A DNA stretch of 64,000 nucleotides from Nocardia grenadensis NBRC 108939 (lineage in GTDB: Bacteria; Actinomycetota; Actinomycetes; Mycobacteriales; Mycobacteriaceae), in the NCBI RefSeq assembly GCF_001613445.1, contig NZ_BDCJ01000013.1, forward strand, positions 62,001-126,000. Reading direction: 5' to 3'. How positions within the stretch are numbered: position 1 is the first letter of the stretch; every line of letters begins with the position of its first letter. Made by a program: the position numbers and the translations under genes. The notes under the pieces were generated by a model. The model was not told where the DNA came from. It was given only the letters and a program-made list of their open reading frames with translations, and did no database searches. This document shows, piece after piece, positions 41,002 to 49,851 of the stretch.

Positions 41002-42597
41002 TCAGTCCCGCGTGACCGTCCCGTCCACCCGGCGCCAGATGCCGAGCGGGTTCTCCGCGCGGATCTCGTCGGCGAGCAGTTCCTCCGGGACGTTCTGGTA
41101 GCTCACCGGACGCAGGAAACGTTCGATGGCGAGGGTGCCCACCGAGGTGGTGGCCGGGGCCGTGGTCGCCGGGAAGGGCCCGCCGTGCACCACCGCGTGC
41201 CCGACCTCGACACCGGTGGGCCAGCCGTCGAAGAGCACCCGGCCCGCGATCAGCTCCAGCTCTCCCAGCAGCGGCCCGGCGATCTCCCGGTCGGCGGCGG
41301 TGGCGTGCACGGTGGCCGTGAGTTGCCCCTCCAGGTCACCGGCCAGCGCCAGCAATTCGGCGGTATCGGCGGCGCGCACGATAATCGAACTGGGCCCGAA
41401 CACCTCGTCCTGGAGTGCGCGGTCGGCCCGGAAACGCGCGGCGGTGGTGACGAACAGATGCGGATCGCCGGAACAACTCGTGGCGCCCGCGGCCCCGGTG
41501 GCGGCCAGCCGTACTCCCTCGGTGCCGGACAGCCGCTCGACACCGGAGGTGAAGGCCGACGCGATCCCCTTGTTCAGCATGGGCGCGCCGGAGGTCGCAC
41601 CGATCGCCTCGCTCGCCGCCGCCACGAATTCGTCGGCGCCGGGCCCCTCGGCCAGGAAGACCAGACCCGGGCTGGTGCACAGCTGCCCGACGCCGGTGGT
41701 CAGCGAGGCGACGAATTCCGCGCCCAGCCTCGCGCCGCGTTCGGCCAGCGCGTCCGGCAGCACGAAGACCGGGTTGACGCTGGACATCTCGGCGTACACC
41801 GGGATCGGTACCGGCCGGGCCGCGGCGGCCGCGGCCAGTGCCAGGCCGCCCTGCCGGGACCCGGTGAAACCCACCGCCCGGATATGCGGGTCACGGACCA
41901 GCGCGAGCCCGGTTTCCACGCCACCGTGCACCAGCGCGAAGGTTCCTTCGGGCAGACCGTGCTCCCGGACCGCCGCGAGCACCGCGCGCGCCACCAGTTC
42001 GGAGGTGCCGGGATGCGACGGATGCGCCTTGACGACGACGGGTGCGCCCGCCGCCAGCGCGGAGGCGGTGTCACCGCCCGCGACGGAAAAGGCCAGGGGG
42101 AAGTTGCTTGCGGCGAATACCGCCACCGGACCCACCGGGATACGCCGCTGGCGCAGATCGGGTTTCGGCAGCGGCGTGCGCGACGGATCGGGCCGGTCGA
42201 GCCGGGCACCGGTCCAGCTGCCCTCCCGCACCACCTCGGCGAACAGCCGCAACTGCCCGGTGGTGCGACCGATCTCGCCGCGGATACGCGCCTCGGGCAG
42301 ACCCGATTCGGCGATCGCCCGCTGCGCCAAGGCCTCCCCCAGGTTCTCGATCTCGGCGGCGATACCGTCCAGGAACACGGCGCGCCGGGTGAGGTCGGTG
42401 GCGCGATATTCGGCGCACGCCGCCCAGGCCGCGGTCGCGGCCCGCGCGACGGTGGCCGCGTCGGCTTCGCCGAACTCCGGTTCGAGCGGGGCGCCGGTCG
42501 CCGGGTTCACCGCGCGGAAGGCCCCGGTGGTGCCGGGGATTTCGGCGCCGCCGAGCAGATTCGCGCCGGTGAGGCGTTCGGTTTCGGGGCCGGTCAT
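41002..42597 (-). CDS. 2,5-dioxovalerate (2-oxoglutarate semialdehyde) dehydrogenase
   Basis: 531 residues, ALDH superfamily of the KGSADH type that oxidises 2-oxoglutarate semialdehyde to 2-oxoglutarate with NADP. Features: VAVFAASNFPLAFSVAGGDT, the NAD(P)-site GFTGSRQGG, catalytic Cys in GVGQLCTSPGL and a Glu in YAEMSSVNP. The 2-oxoglutarate-semialdehyde subgroup is favoured by context: its start overlaps the stop of the deoxyglucarate dehydratase gene (TGATG). The product feeds the TCA cycle. Confidence 0.92.
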   Translation of the reverse strand: MTGPETERLTGANLLGGAEIPGTTGAFRAVNPATGAPLEPEFGEADAATVARAATAAWAACAEYRATDLTRRAVFLDGIAAEIENLGEALAQRAIAESGLPEARIRGEIGRTTGQLRLFAEVVREGSWTGARLDRPDPSRTPLPKPDLRQRRIPVGPVAVFAASNFPLAFSVAGGDTASALAAGAPVVVKAHPSHPGTSELVARAVLAAVREHGLPEGTFALVHGGVETGLALVRDPHIRAVGFTGSRQGGLALAAAAAARPVPIPVYAEMSSVNPVFVLPDALAERGARLGAEFVASLTTGVGQLCTSPGLVFLAEGPGADEFVAAASEAIGATSGAPMLNKGIASAFTSGVERLSGTEGVRLAATGAAGATSCSGDPHLFVTTAARFRADRALQDEVFGPSSIIVRAADTAELLALAGDLEGQLTATVHATAADREIAGPLLGELELIAGRVLFDGWPTGVEVGHAVVHGGPFPATTAPATTSVGTLAIERFLRPVSYQNVPEELLADEIRAENPLGIWRRVDGTVTRD

Positions 42598-43511
42598 CAG
42601 CTCACCTTCTTCACGAGGTCGGCGAGTTCGGCGAGTTCGGTCTCGTCGAGGTCGGTCAGCGGGCTGCGCACCGGACCCGCCGGGCGGCCGATCACCTTCA
42701 TCCCCGCCTTGACAATGCTCACCGCGTAGCCGGGTTCGCGATTGCGCAGGTCGCAGTACGGAATCACGAATTCGTTCAGCGCGTTCAGCACGAAGGCGTC
42801 GTCGCCGCGGCGCAGGGCGCGATAGAAGTCGAGCGCGAATTCCGGGACGAAGTTGTAGATCGCCGAGGAATAGGTGGTCACACCCAGCGCCAGGTACGGC
42901 AGGGCGAACATCTCCGCGGTGGGCAGGCCGCCGATGTAGATGAGGCGGTCGCCGACCCCGGCGTAGATCCGGGTCATCTGTTCGATATTGCCGATGCCGT
43001 CCTTGAACCCGATCAGGTTGGGGCAGCGCTCGGCGAGTTCGGCGACGGCGGCTTCGGAGTAGGCGGCGTTGGCGCGCGAGTAGATGACGACGCCGAGGTC
43101 GGTGGCCGCGCAGACCTGCCGCACATGGTCGACCAGGCCCTCCTGGCTCGCCTCGGTGAGGTAGGGCGGCAGCAGCAGGACGCCGCCGGCGCCGGCGCGC
43201 TCCGCGGCGCGCGCCATCTCGACCGCGGTGGCGGTGCCGTAACCGGCGGGGGCGATGACCGGCAGTCCGTCCGGCGCCTCCCGCACGGCGGCGATGACCA
43301 CCTGTTCGACCTCGGCCGGAGTGAGGGAGAAGAATTCACCGGTGCCGCCCGCGGCGAACAAGCCGGACGCGCCGTACTGGCCGAGCCAGGAGATGTTGTC
43401 CCGGTAGGCGGCCTCGTCGAACGACCCGTCGGCGCGCAGGTGCGTGACCGGGAAGGACAGAAGGCCGGAGCCCAGCTTCCGGGCGATTTCCTGGGGAGGG
43501 GCTGTGGTCAT
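42597..43511 (-). CDS. kdgD: 5-dehydro-4-deoxyglucarate dehydratase
   Basis: 304 residues, DapA-like TIM barrel that dehydrates and decarboxylates 5-dehydro-4-deoxyglucarate to 2-oxoglutarate semialdehyde, the step before the downstream dehydrogenase. Motifs: FPVTHLRADGSFDEAAYRDN near residue 20, AAGGTGEFFSLTP near residue 53, the Schiff-base Lys in IGFKDGIGNI near residue 180 and a Tyr in VVIYSRANA near residue 155. First gene of a leftward operon opposite a LysR gene. Glucarate and galactarate dehydratases are not in the window. Confidence 0.93.
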   Translation of the reverse strand: MTTAPPQEIARKLGSGLLSFPVTHLRADGSFDEAAYRDNISWLGQYGASGLFAAGGTGEFFSLTPAEVEQVVIAAVREAPDGLPVIAPAGYGTATAVEMARAAERAGAGGVLLLPPYLTEASQEGLVDHVRQVCAATDLGVVIYSRANAAYSEAAVAELAERCPNLIGFKDGIGNIEQMTRIYAGVGDRLIYIGGLPTAEMFALPYLALGVTTYSSAIYNFVPEFALDFYRALRRGDDAFVLNALNEFVIPYCDLRNREPGYAVSIVKAGMKVIGRPAGPVRSPLTDLDETELAELADLVKKVS

Positions 43512-43581
43512 GGGGTGCGCTCCTGTTCGAGGGTGACCTGCTGCCCTCACCCTAGGAAGCCCTATGATTCACGTCCAACAC

Positions 43582-43598
43582 TGATTACATATCTATCA
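43582..43598. promoter_or_regulatory. Candidate LysR site between kdgD and its regulator
   Basis: TGAT-N9-ATCA dyad in an AT-rich patch of the 105-base divergent gap. Position and composition suit a LysR operator; the spacing differs somewhat from the usual T-N11-A core. Confidence 0.35.
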
Positions 43599-43616
43599 AT
43601 ACAAGGTCGGTATCGG

Positions 43617-44534
43617 ATGTTCACTTTTGTCCAGCTCACCCATTTCGTCGCCGTGGCCGAGGAGTTGCACTTCGGCCGGGCGGCGGAACGCCTGCGGATG
43701 ACGCAGCCGCCACTGAGCCGGCAGATCCAGCTCCTCGAAAAGGAGGTGGGCGCGGAGCTGTTCGACCGATCCAACCGCACCGTGAAACTCACCCGCGCCG
43801 GTCGCGCCTTCCTGCTCGACGCCCGGCGGCTGCTCCAGCAGGCCGAGCGGGCCACCCTCGCGGTACGCCGGGTCTCGGCCGGCACCGGGGGCGTCCTGCG
43901 ACTGGGATTCACCGGAGCGAGCGTGCACTCCGGGTTGCCGCGCGTACTCGCCGCGGCCCGGACGGCACTACCCGATGTCGATGTGGAGCTGCGTGAAATG
44001 GTGACCATGGACCAGGTGGAGGCGCTCTCGGAGGGAGCGCTCGATCTGGGCATGGTGCGCCCGCCGATCACCCGGCCGGACCTGTCCACCCGCACTTTCG
44101 TCCGCGAGGGGCTGATCGCGGCGCTGCCCGCGGACCACGCGCTGGCGACCGACACCGAACCGCTCCCGGTGACCGCGCTGCACGGCGCGGATATGGTCAT
44201 GCACGCACCGGTCGAAGCGCGGTATTTCCACGATCTGATCACCACGGTGCTGCACGCGGCGGCCGTGATCCCGGTGATCACGCAGTACATGACCCAGATC
44301 CACAGCATTCTGGCGCTGGTGAACCTGGGCTGGGGCGTGGCGCTGGTGCCCGAATCGGCCACCGGTATGCGGTTCGACCAGGTGGTCTACCGCCCGCTGG
44401 AGGGAGTGCGGACCCAGGTGGAGCTGGATCTGGTGTGGCGCCACGGTAACGAGAACCCGGCCTTCACCCGACTGATGACGGAATTGACGGTGCCGGGCGG
44501 GGAGACCGGGCTTCCGAGCCCAGGGGCACGGTGA
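43617..44534 (+). CDS. LysR-family transcriptional regulator
   Basis: 305 residues: an N-terminal winged helix-turn-helix (FVQLTHFVAVAEELHFGRAA, PPLSRQIQLLEKEVGAELF, LTRAGRAFL) and a periplasmic-binding-like co-inducer domain with GVLRLGFTGASVHSGLP and SILALVNLGWGVALVPES. It is divergent to the kdgD operon and is therefore its likely activator, responding to a sugar acid. ATG 43617 gives the standard length; the longer frame overlapping kdgD is a shadow. Confidence 0.93.
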   Translation: MFTFVQLTHFVAVAEELHFGRAAERLRMTQPPLSRQIQLLEKEVGAELFDRSNRTVKLTRAGRAFLLDARRLLQQAERATLAVRRVSAGTGGVLRLGFTGASVHSGLPRVLAAARTALPDVDVELREMVTMDQVEALSEGALDLGMVRPPITRPDLSTRTFVREGLIAALPADHALATDTEPLPVTALHGADMVMHAPVEARYFHDLITTVLHAAAVIPVITQYMTQIHSILALVNLGWGVALVPESATGMRFDQVVYRPLEGVRTQVELDLVWRHGNENPAFTRLMTELTVPGGETGLPSPGAR

Positions 44535-44721
44535 GCGCGGTTCGAATCGGCATTGCCCGACCCGCTCGGGCAGCATCCGGAAGTTCCTGGCGCGGCATGG
44601 CGCGTCACCGGCCCTCGAGGGAGAGGGTGCCGGACCCGGCAGGCCACCGAATCCGTCGTGCGCTCCGACTTCCGCTCGTGTTCGGGCCGAATGCTTGCGG
44701 CCGGCAAAAGGGGATAGTTAA

Positions 44722-44740
44722 CATCCTCATTATGAAGATG
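44722..44740. promoter_or_regulatory. Palindrome over the start codon of the Rrf2 gene
   Basis: CATCCTCAT-T-ATGAAGATG, a 19-base dyad with 8 of 9 pairs, centred on base 44731 and covering the ATG at 44732. A regulator bound here would block its own gene. Confidence 0.5.
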
Positions 44741-45205
44741 GGCGAGGGCGTGGAGTGGAGCCTGCACTGCTGCGTCACTCTGGCGTGGCTGGACGACCGG
44801 TGGCCGGTGCCGATCGCCCGGCTGGCCGCCTGGTTCGACCTGCCGGTGGAGTATCTGAAGAAACGGCTGCAGGCGCTGGTCCGCGCCGGGATCCTCACCT
44901 CCACCCCGGGCGTGCGCGGCGGCTTCGGCCTGGCCCGACCCCCGGAACGGATCACCCTGCTCGATGTGGTCACCGCCGTCGAGGGCGGAGTGGACCCATT
45001 CCGCTGCACCGAGATCCGGCAGCGCGGCGGCAGCGGGAGCAGCCCGGGTCCGGCGTTCGCCCGCCCGTGCGGAATCTCGCTGGCCATGCGCCGCGCGGAG
45101 CTGGCGTGGCGGCGGGAACTCGCCGCCCAGACCGTCGCCGACCTCGCCGCCGCGGCCCCGGCATCCTCGGCGGAGCGCACTCGGCGCGGATTCGCGAACC
45201 CCTGA
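44732..45205 (+). CDS. Rrf2-family transcriptional regulator
   Basis: 157 residues. Winged helix-turn-helix with VEWSLHCCVTLAWLDD, FDLPVEYLKKRLQALVRAGIL and GVRGGFGLARPPERITLLDVVTAVEGG, the last being the Rrf2 wing signature. Cysteines occur at the N-terminus (HCC) and in CTEIRQRGG and PCGISLAM, placed for an iron-sulphur or redox switch. It lies 98 bases upstream of an NDH-2-like gene, so redox control of that gene is a reasonable inference. The very short leader and overlapping palindrome point to autoregulation. Confidence 0.88.
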   Translation: MKMGEGVEWSLHCCVTLAWLDDRWPVPIARLAAWFDLPVEYLKKRLQALVRAGILTSTPGVRGGFGLARPPERITLLDVVTAVEGGVDPFRCTEIRQRGGSGSSPGPAFARPCGISLAMRRAELAWRRELAAQTVADLAAAAPASSAERTRRGFANP

Positions 45206-45303
45206 TCACGCGGCAGGGCCGGTCCGGCCCCGGCATCGGACCTGCCGCAGCTTCCGAATAGAGACACTTGATATCCCGATTAGCGAGTTCCGAGGAGGAT
45301 GCC

Positions 45304-46512
45304 TTGTCCGGAATCGTGGTACTGGGCGGTGGTTTCGCCGGAGTGTGGAGCGCCGCGGCCGCGGTCCGGCTCGCCCGCGCGGCGGGACGCGACCTACCGG
45401 TCACCCTGATCGACCCCGGCGACGATCTCGTGATCCGGCCACGCCTCTACCAGGCCGATCCCGATCGCATGCGGGTCTCGCTGGACCGGATCCTCGGACC
45501 GGTCGGAGTGCGCCGGCTCGCGGGCACCGCGACCGCGGTGCATACGGCCGACCGAACCGTGACCGCCGTCGGACGAGACGGCGAAACGGATGAGGTCCCG
45601 TGGGAACGGTTGATTCTCGCGACCGGCAGCCGGCTCGTCCGGCCCGACCTGCCGGGTGCCGAACTGCTCCACAATGTGGACACCCTTCCGGCCGCCGCCG
45701 CGCTGGACGCGCATCTGCGCCGGCTCCCGGAAATGCCGTCCGGCGCGGGTCGCTTCACCGCCGTGGTCGTCGGGGCGGGCTTCACCGGGCTCGAGATAGC
45801 GACCGAACTTGTCGACCGGCTCCGCGCGGTCGCCGGGAACGAACAGGTCCGGGTCGTTCTGGTGGAGCGGGCCGATACGGTCGGGCCCGAGCTCGGCCCC
45901 GGGCCCCGGCCGCAGATCCACCAAGCCCTCACGACCCTCGGCGTGGAACAACGCCTGGGTGTGAGCCCGGGCGCGGTACAACCGGACGGGGTCACCCTGT
46001 CCGACGGCACACGCATCGCGGCCCGCACGGTGGTCTGGACTGCCGGGGTGCGGGCGAGCCGGCTCACCGCCGATATCCCCGCCGACCGCGACGGGCTGGG
46101 CCGGTTGCCGGTGGACGAGCAGCTCCGGGTGCTCGGAGTACCCGGCGTGTACGCGGCCGGTGATACCGCGGCGGCACAGGCCGAGCCGGGACACCCGGTG
46201 CTGCAGTGTTGCCAGCATGCACTGCAACTCGGGAAGTTCGCGGGCCACAATGCCGCCGCGGAGCTGTTCGGGCTGCCGGCCGTCCCCTTCACACCGGCGC
46301 CCTACGTCACCTGTCTGGACCTCGGATCCGCCGGAGCGGTTTTCACCAACGGCTGGGAGAGGCAGGTGGCCGCGACGGGCGAGGCCGCCAAGGTACGCAA
46401 ACGCAAGGTGAACGAGTGGTGGATCTACCCACCCACCGACGACCCCGGCGAACTGCTCCGGCAGGCCGACCACCGCTTCTCGGTCCGCGATATCCCCACC
46501 CCGTACTCCTGA
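45304..46512 (+). CDS. NAD(P)/FAD-dependent oxidoreductase, NDH-2-like
   Basis: 402 residues. FAD Rossmann motif IVVLGGGFAGVWSAAAA, second Rossmann motif VVVGAGFTGLEIATEL near residue 157, and the C-terminal FAD motif GVYAAGDTAAA near residue 282. It resembles type-2 NADH:quinone dehydrogenases and sulphide:quinone-like flavoproteins that feed electrons into the quinone pool at the membrane face. TTG 45304 follows a GAGGAGG site; an in-frame TTG at 45268 is less likely. It follows the Rrf2 gene. Confidence 0.87.
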   Translation: MSGIVVLGGGFAGVWSAAAAVRLARAAGRDLPVTLIDPGDDLVIRPRLYQADPDRMRVSLDRILGPVGVRRLAGTATAVHTADRTVTAVGRDGETDEVPWERLILATGSRLVRPDLPGAELLHNVDTLPAAAALDAHLRRLPEMPSGAGRFTAVVVGAGFTGLEIATELVDRLRAVAGNEQVRVVLVERADTVGPELGPGPRPQIHQALTTLGVEQRLGVSPGAVQPDGVTLSDGTRIAARTVVWTAGVRASRLTADIPADRDGLGRLPVDEQLRVLGVPGVYAAGDTAAAQAEPGHPVLQCCQHALQLGKFAGHNAAAELFGLPAVPFTPAPYVTCLDLGSAGAVFTNGWERQVAATGEAAKVRKRKVNEWWIYPPTDDPGELLRQADHRFSVRDIPTPYS

Positions 46513-46523
46513 TCCGCGCCGTC

Positions 46524-46586
46524 GCACCGCGCCACGCTGTGGCACCGCGCCACAGTGGCGCACCGCGATTCAGCGTTGCGCCACTG
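46524..46586. terminator. Repeat-rich convergent terminator region
   Basis: A perfect 10-bp stem CAGTGGCGCA (46553-46562) / TGCGCCACTG (46577-46586) with a 14-base loop lies between two convergent genes. It is preceded by two copies of GCACCGCGCCAC (46524-46535 and 46542-46553). It can end both transcripts. Confidence 0.6.
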
Positions 46587-46707
46587 TTCGGTGTCGTGGT
46601 GGCCGTTCGAGCCGGGCCGACCACCATGCCCCGCACCTCGTTCGCGCTGTACAGCACCGTGCGGACCCGGATTCCGATCCCGTGGCTACCGGACCGAGCG
46701 CACCTGC

Positions 46708-47907
46708 TCAGCGGGCGGTTACCAGCTCGTGCTCGACGGCCGCCGCAATGGGCAGATGCGCTCGGGAGTGCCGGACGGTCACCGCGGTTCCCGACAGCGC
46801 CACCAGCACCAGCCCACCGAGCAGCACCGGGTAGTCGGCCGCCGGGCTGAGCAGGCTCAGCAGGGACGGCAGCAGAAAGCCCAGGTAGGCCAGGGCGTAG
46901 TAGGCGCCGGTGAGCGCAGCCAGTTCCTCCGGCGCGGCCAGCCGCTGTACCTCGAGCAGGCCGGAGACCAGCGCGATCCCGTACGCGCACCCCAGGGCGA
47001 GCGCGGCGACCAGGGCCAGGACCGGCGAGCGGACGATCGCGGCCAGCGCGCTCACCATCAATCCGCCCGACATGACCGACATGGCCACCGCCACCGCCCG
47101 CGCACTGGTGGTGCGGTCCAGCCGTTTGGCGAGCGGCTGGACCAGGACGCCGACCGTGAGGGTGGCGACGGTGATGGTGGTCGAGTACAACAGCCCCCAT
47201 TGCCCGACCCGGTCGCCGACGAGCTGCGGCATCACCGCGTAGGCCACGCCGGCGGAGCCGAAGATCCACGGCGCCATCGGCACGACCACTCGCCGGAATC
47301 GCGGATGCCGCACACCGGAGAACCGCCCGGGCGTACTCGTCCCGGCCGGCAGTGTCTCCGGCGCCCGCACCACCGCGGGCAGTACCGCGGCGGCGAGCAG
47401 CGCGTGCACGACATAGGGCAGCACCATCGGTGCCGGGCCCCACTGGGCGAGCACTCCCGCGACACCCGCGCCGACGCCGAAACCCAGCGTCAGCCACAGC
47501 GCGGCCCGCCGGGCACCGGCCGCCGGACCGTGCCCGGCCCGGACGGCGAGTTCGGTGGTCCAGGTGGTGCCCACCGCCATGGCCACGGCCACCCCGAAAC
47601 CGGTGATCAACCGGCCGATCGCGATCCAGCCGACGCCGAACACCCCGGCCGCCAGAAGCGGACTCGCCACCAGGGAGGCCACGACTCCCGCAACCACCAC
47701 CGCGCGCCGCCCGAACCGCGCGGAGAGACCGCCGCTGAGCAGCAGGCCCGGCACCAGCCCGAGCACGTAGGCGCCGAGCAGCGCGTTCACCAGCAGCGCG
47801 GAATAACCCTGGTCCCGGTACATCACCAGCAAGGGCGTGAACTGGTTACCGCCCCAGGCGCAGACGAAGATCGCCGCCACCGCCGCATGCCACGAACCCC
47901 GCCTCAC
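46708..47907 (-). CDS. MFS transporter
   Basis: 399 residues with about 12 hydrophobic segments. Segments like GAYVLGLVPGLLLSGGLSARFGRRAVV (loop motif GxxSxRFGRR), RLITGFGVAVAMAVGTTW and a PEEL/ALTGAYYALAYLGF second half identify a major facilitator protein of the drug or sugar-exporter type. Its GTG start overlaps the stop of the GntR gene (GTGA), so it is likely controlled by that regulator. Substrate unknown. Confidence 0.88.
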   Translation of the reverse strand: MRRGSWHAAVAAIFVCAWGGNQFTPLLVMYRDQGYSALLVNALLGAYVLGLVPGLLLSGGLSARFGRRAVVVAGVVASLVASPLLAAGVFGVGWIAIGRLITGFGVAVAMAVGTTWTTELAVRAGHGPAAGARRAALWLTLGFGVGAGVAGVLAQWGPAPMVLPYVVHALLAAAVLPAVVRAPETLPAGTSTPGRFSGVRHPRFRRVVVPMAPWIFGSAGVAYAVMPQLVGDRVGQWGLLYSTTITVATLTVGVLVQPLAKRLDRTTSARAVAVAMSVMSGGLMVSALAAIVRSPVLALVAALALGCAYGIALVSGLLEVQRLAAPEELAALTGAYYALAYLGFLLPSLLSLLSPAADYPVLLGGLVLVALSGTAVTVRHSRAHLPIAAAVEHELVTAR

Positions 47908-48560
47908 CGCCGATGGGTCCCGTCCAGATGCGCGCGTAGGGCGGTGGCGAAGGCCGCCTCGTCACCGGATTCGATGATGGCGACCAGTTCGTCGTGCTGC
48001 CGCAGCACGACGGGGACGAGATCGGGCACCGGACCGAGCGCGGCCACATTCATCCGGCGCTGCCGGTCGGCCAGCCCGGTGTAGAAGCGGATCAGCAGGG
48101 CGTTGCCGCCCGCCGCGACCAGGGCGCGGTGGAAGAGTTCGTCCGCTTCGGCGAAGGCATCGATATCACCGGCTTCGGCGTATCCGCGCTGCACCTCGAG
48201 GGCGGCGCGCAGCCGGTCCACAGCGGCGGGAACCCGCTCGGGCATGCGGAGCAGGCGCCGGACCGCCGCGGTCTCGACGGCTTCCCGGGCGTCCAGCACA
48301 TCCTCGGCCTCGCCCGGCGGGACCGGTGCGACGATGGCGCCGCGTTTGGGCACCAGGGTCAGCAGTTCCTCGGCCTGCAGCCGCACGAACGCCTCCCGGA
48401 CCGGAGTCCGGCTCAAGCCCAGCCGGCCGGCGATCTCGGTTTCGCTGAAAAGATGCCCGCCCGGCAGTTCACCGGACAGGACGAGTTCCTTGGTGAGTCG
48501 GTAGGCCCGATCCGCTGCACTCTGCCCGGGCGTTTCGGCCGGATACGACGAGGTCCGCAC
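47904..48560 (-). CDS. GntR-family (FCD) transcriptional regulator
   Basis: 218 residues. N-terminal winged helix with LTKELVLSGELPGGHLFSETEIAGRLGLSRTPVREAF (the RTPVREA recognition helix) and a C-terminal FCD ligand domain (ALEVQRGYAEAGDIDAF, DELFHRALVAAGGN, LRQHDELVAIIESGD) with the metal-binding Asp/His pattern. It is the first gene of a two-gene operon with the MFS carrier. A perfect 14-base palindrome lies 26 bases upstream of its start and is the likely operator. Confidence 0.92.
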   Translation of the reverse strand: MRTSSYPAETPGQSAADRAYRLTKELVLSGELPGGHLFSETEIAGRLGLSRTPVREAFVRLQAEELLTLVPKRGAIVAPVPPGEAEDVLDAREAVETAAVRRLLRMPERVPAAVDRLRAALEVQRGYAEAGDIDAFAEADELFHRALVAAGGNALLIRFYTGLADRQRRMNVAALGPVPDLVPVVLRQHDELVAIIESGDEAAFATALRAHLDGTHRR

Positions 48561-48586
48561 CCAGCTACTCTAGCCGATAGATACAA

Positions 48587-48600
48587 GCTTGCATGCAAGC
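48587..48600. promoter_or_regulatory. Palindromic operator candidate for the GntR/MFS pair
   Basis: GCTTGCATGCAAGC is a perfect 14-base palindrome. It sits between the leftward GntR start (48560) and the rightward thioesterase start (48717), so it could control one or both directions. Confidence 0.5.
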
Positions 48601-48716
48601 ATGCGCTCGTCCGGATCCCGAGCAACCATCGTGCGGGGTTCGCCCACCCCGGCGGTACGGTCGGGACAGAGATCGAACAGACGGCGCGACCGTCGACGGA
48701 ACGAACGGACAACGAT

Positions 48717-49511
48717 GTGAACGAGGCCTTCTACCTGCCCGATCCGGCGGACCCGCAGCGGTTTCTCTCCACCGAACTCACGCGCGGTCCATGGTCGCCC
48801 GACGCCCAGCACGCCGGACCACCCTCGGCGCTGCTCGGTCATGTGATCGAACGGTGCGAACCCCGGCCGGGCTTCCAGGTGGGCCGCGTCGCCGTCGAGA
48901 TCCTCGGACCCGTTCCACTGGCCCCGCTCACCGCGCAGGCCCGCCTGGTGCGCCCGGGCCGCAGCGTGGAGATGGTCGAAGCGACCCTGGCCACCGATCG
49001 CGGTCCGGTGATGCGGGCCACCGCGTGGCGTTTCAAACTCGCCGACCCCGAGCTCGAGATTCCCGAACACCTCGTACCGACCGGGGCGCGGCCGGGCCCC
49101 GACCAGACGCCCGAGCCGGAATTGTTCCCATCCACCCAGCCTCTGGGATTCCACACCGGTATCGAGTACCGCTACGTCACCGGCTCCTTCCGCGAATCCG
49201 GCCCCGCGGTGTGCTGGATCAGGTTGAAGTATCCGATCGTCGCCGGTACCACGCCCAGCCCACTGGAGCGGACCCTCGCCGCGGCCGATTCCGGCAACGG
49301 CGTCAGCGCGGTCCTCGACTGGGAGCGCTACCTGTTCATCAACACCGATCTGACCGTCACCCTGCACCGTCAACCGGCCGGCGAATGGGTCTGCCTCGAT
49401 GCGGTCACCCATCCGCAGCCGCACGGTATCGGCCTGGCCGAATCCGAACTGTTCGATGAGAAGGGCCCGCTGGGCCGCAGCACCCAGACCCTGTTCCTCG
49501 GCCCGCGCTGA
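48717..49511 (+). CDS. Acyl-CoA thioesterase, double-hotdog type
   Basis: 264 residues, two hotdog domains of the TesB-like thioesterase family. The N-terminal half carries WSPDAQHAGPPSALLGHVIE and VEILGPVPLAPLTAQARLVRPGR; the C-terminal half has GPAVCWIRLKYPIV and LDWERYLFINTDLTVTLHRQPAGEW. The family hydrolyses acyl-CoA esters in the cytosol. GTG 48717 is used because the conserved region begins straight after it. It diverges from the GntR gene. Confidence 0.85.
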   Translation: MNEAFYLPDPADPQRFLSTELTRGPWSPDAQHAGPPSALLGHVIERCEPRPGFQVGRVAVEILGPVPLAPLTAQARLVRPGRSVEMVEATLATDRGPVMRATAWRFKLADPELEIPEHLVPTGARPGPDQTPEPELFPSTQPLGFHTGIEYRYVTGSFRESGPAVCWIRLKYPIVAGTTPSPLERTLAAADSGNGVSAVLDWERYLFINTDLTVTLHRQPAGEWVCLDAVTHPQPHGIGLAESELFDEKGPLGRSTQTLFLGPR

Positions 49512-49851
49512 TTCTCATATGACTCCCCGGCGGGGATAAGCGATCGACTACGCGGCGCTCCCGCCCCACGGCCGCCATCCGTTTCCATCGGCACGCACAG
49601 GCGAGCCAGGCTGTCGTACTCCGACAGGTGCTCGAGCGGTCGGCACCCAGGCCGACCGGCCGAGTGCCCCGCGGCATTTCCGTACATCGGCGCGATCCGC
49701 CGGCTGCCGCGGCACCGACCCCCGCTCACCCTCACAGAGCGGGGACCGGCTCCCACCCCGTACCGGACGGCCACGGGGCCACGCCGGAATGCGGTCGCCG
49801 GGTCGGCTCGATCGCGGTGCGATCGACCCGGGCACGGGTGAGGAGAAGTCG
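49512..49851. other. Gene-free stretch between convergent thioesterase and TcuA-like genes
   Basis: 340 bases without a recognisable gene. Open frames here are out of phase with known families. I see no clear terminator hairpin or repeat. Confidence 0.5.

Noticed and set aside
46524..46586. Repeat cluster as a possible small mobile element
   Set aside because: Only two 12-base copies and one stem; position between convergent genes is better explained as a terminator.
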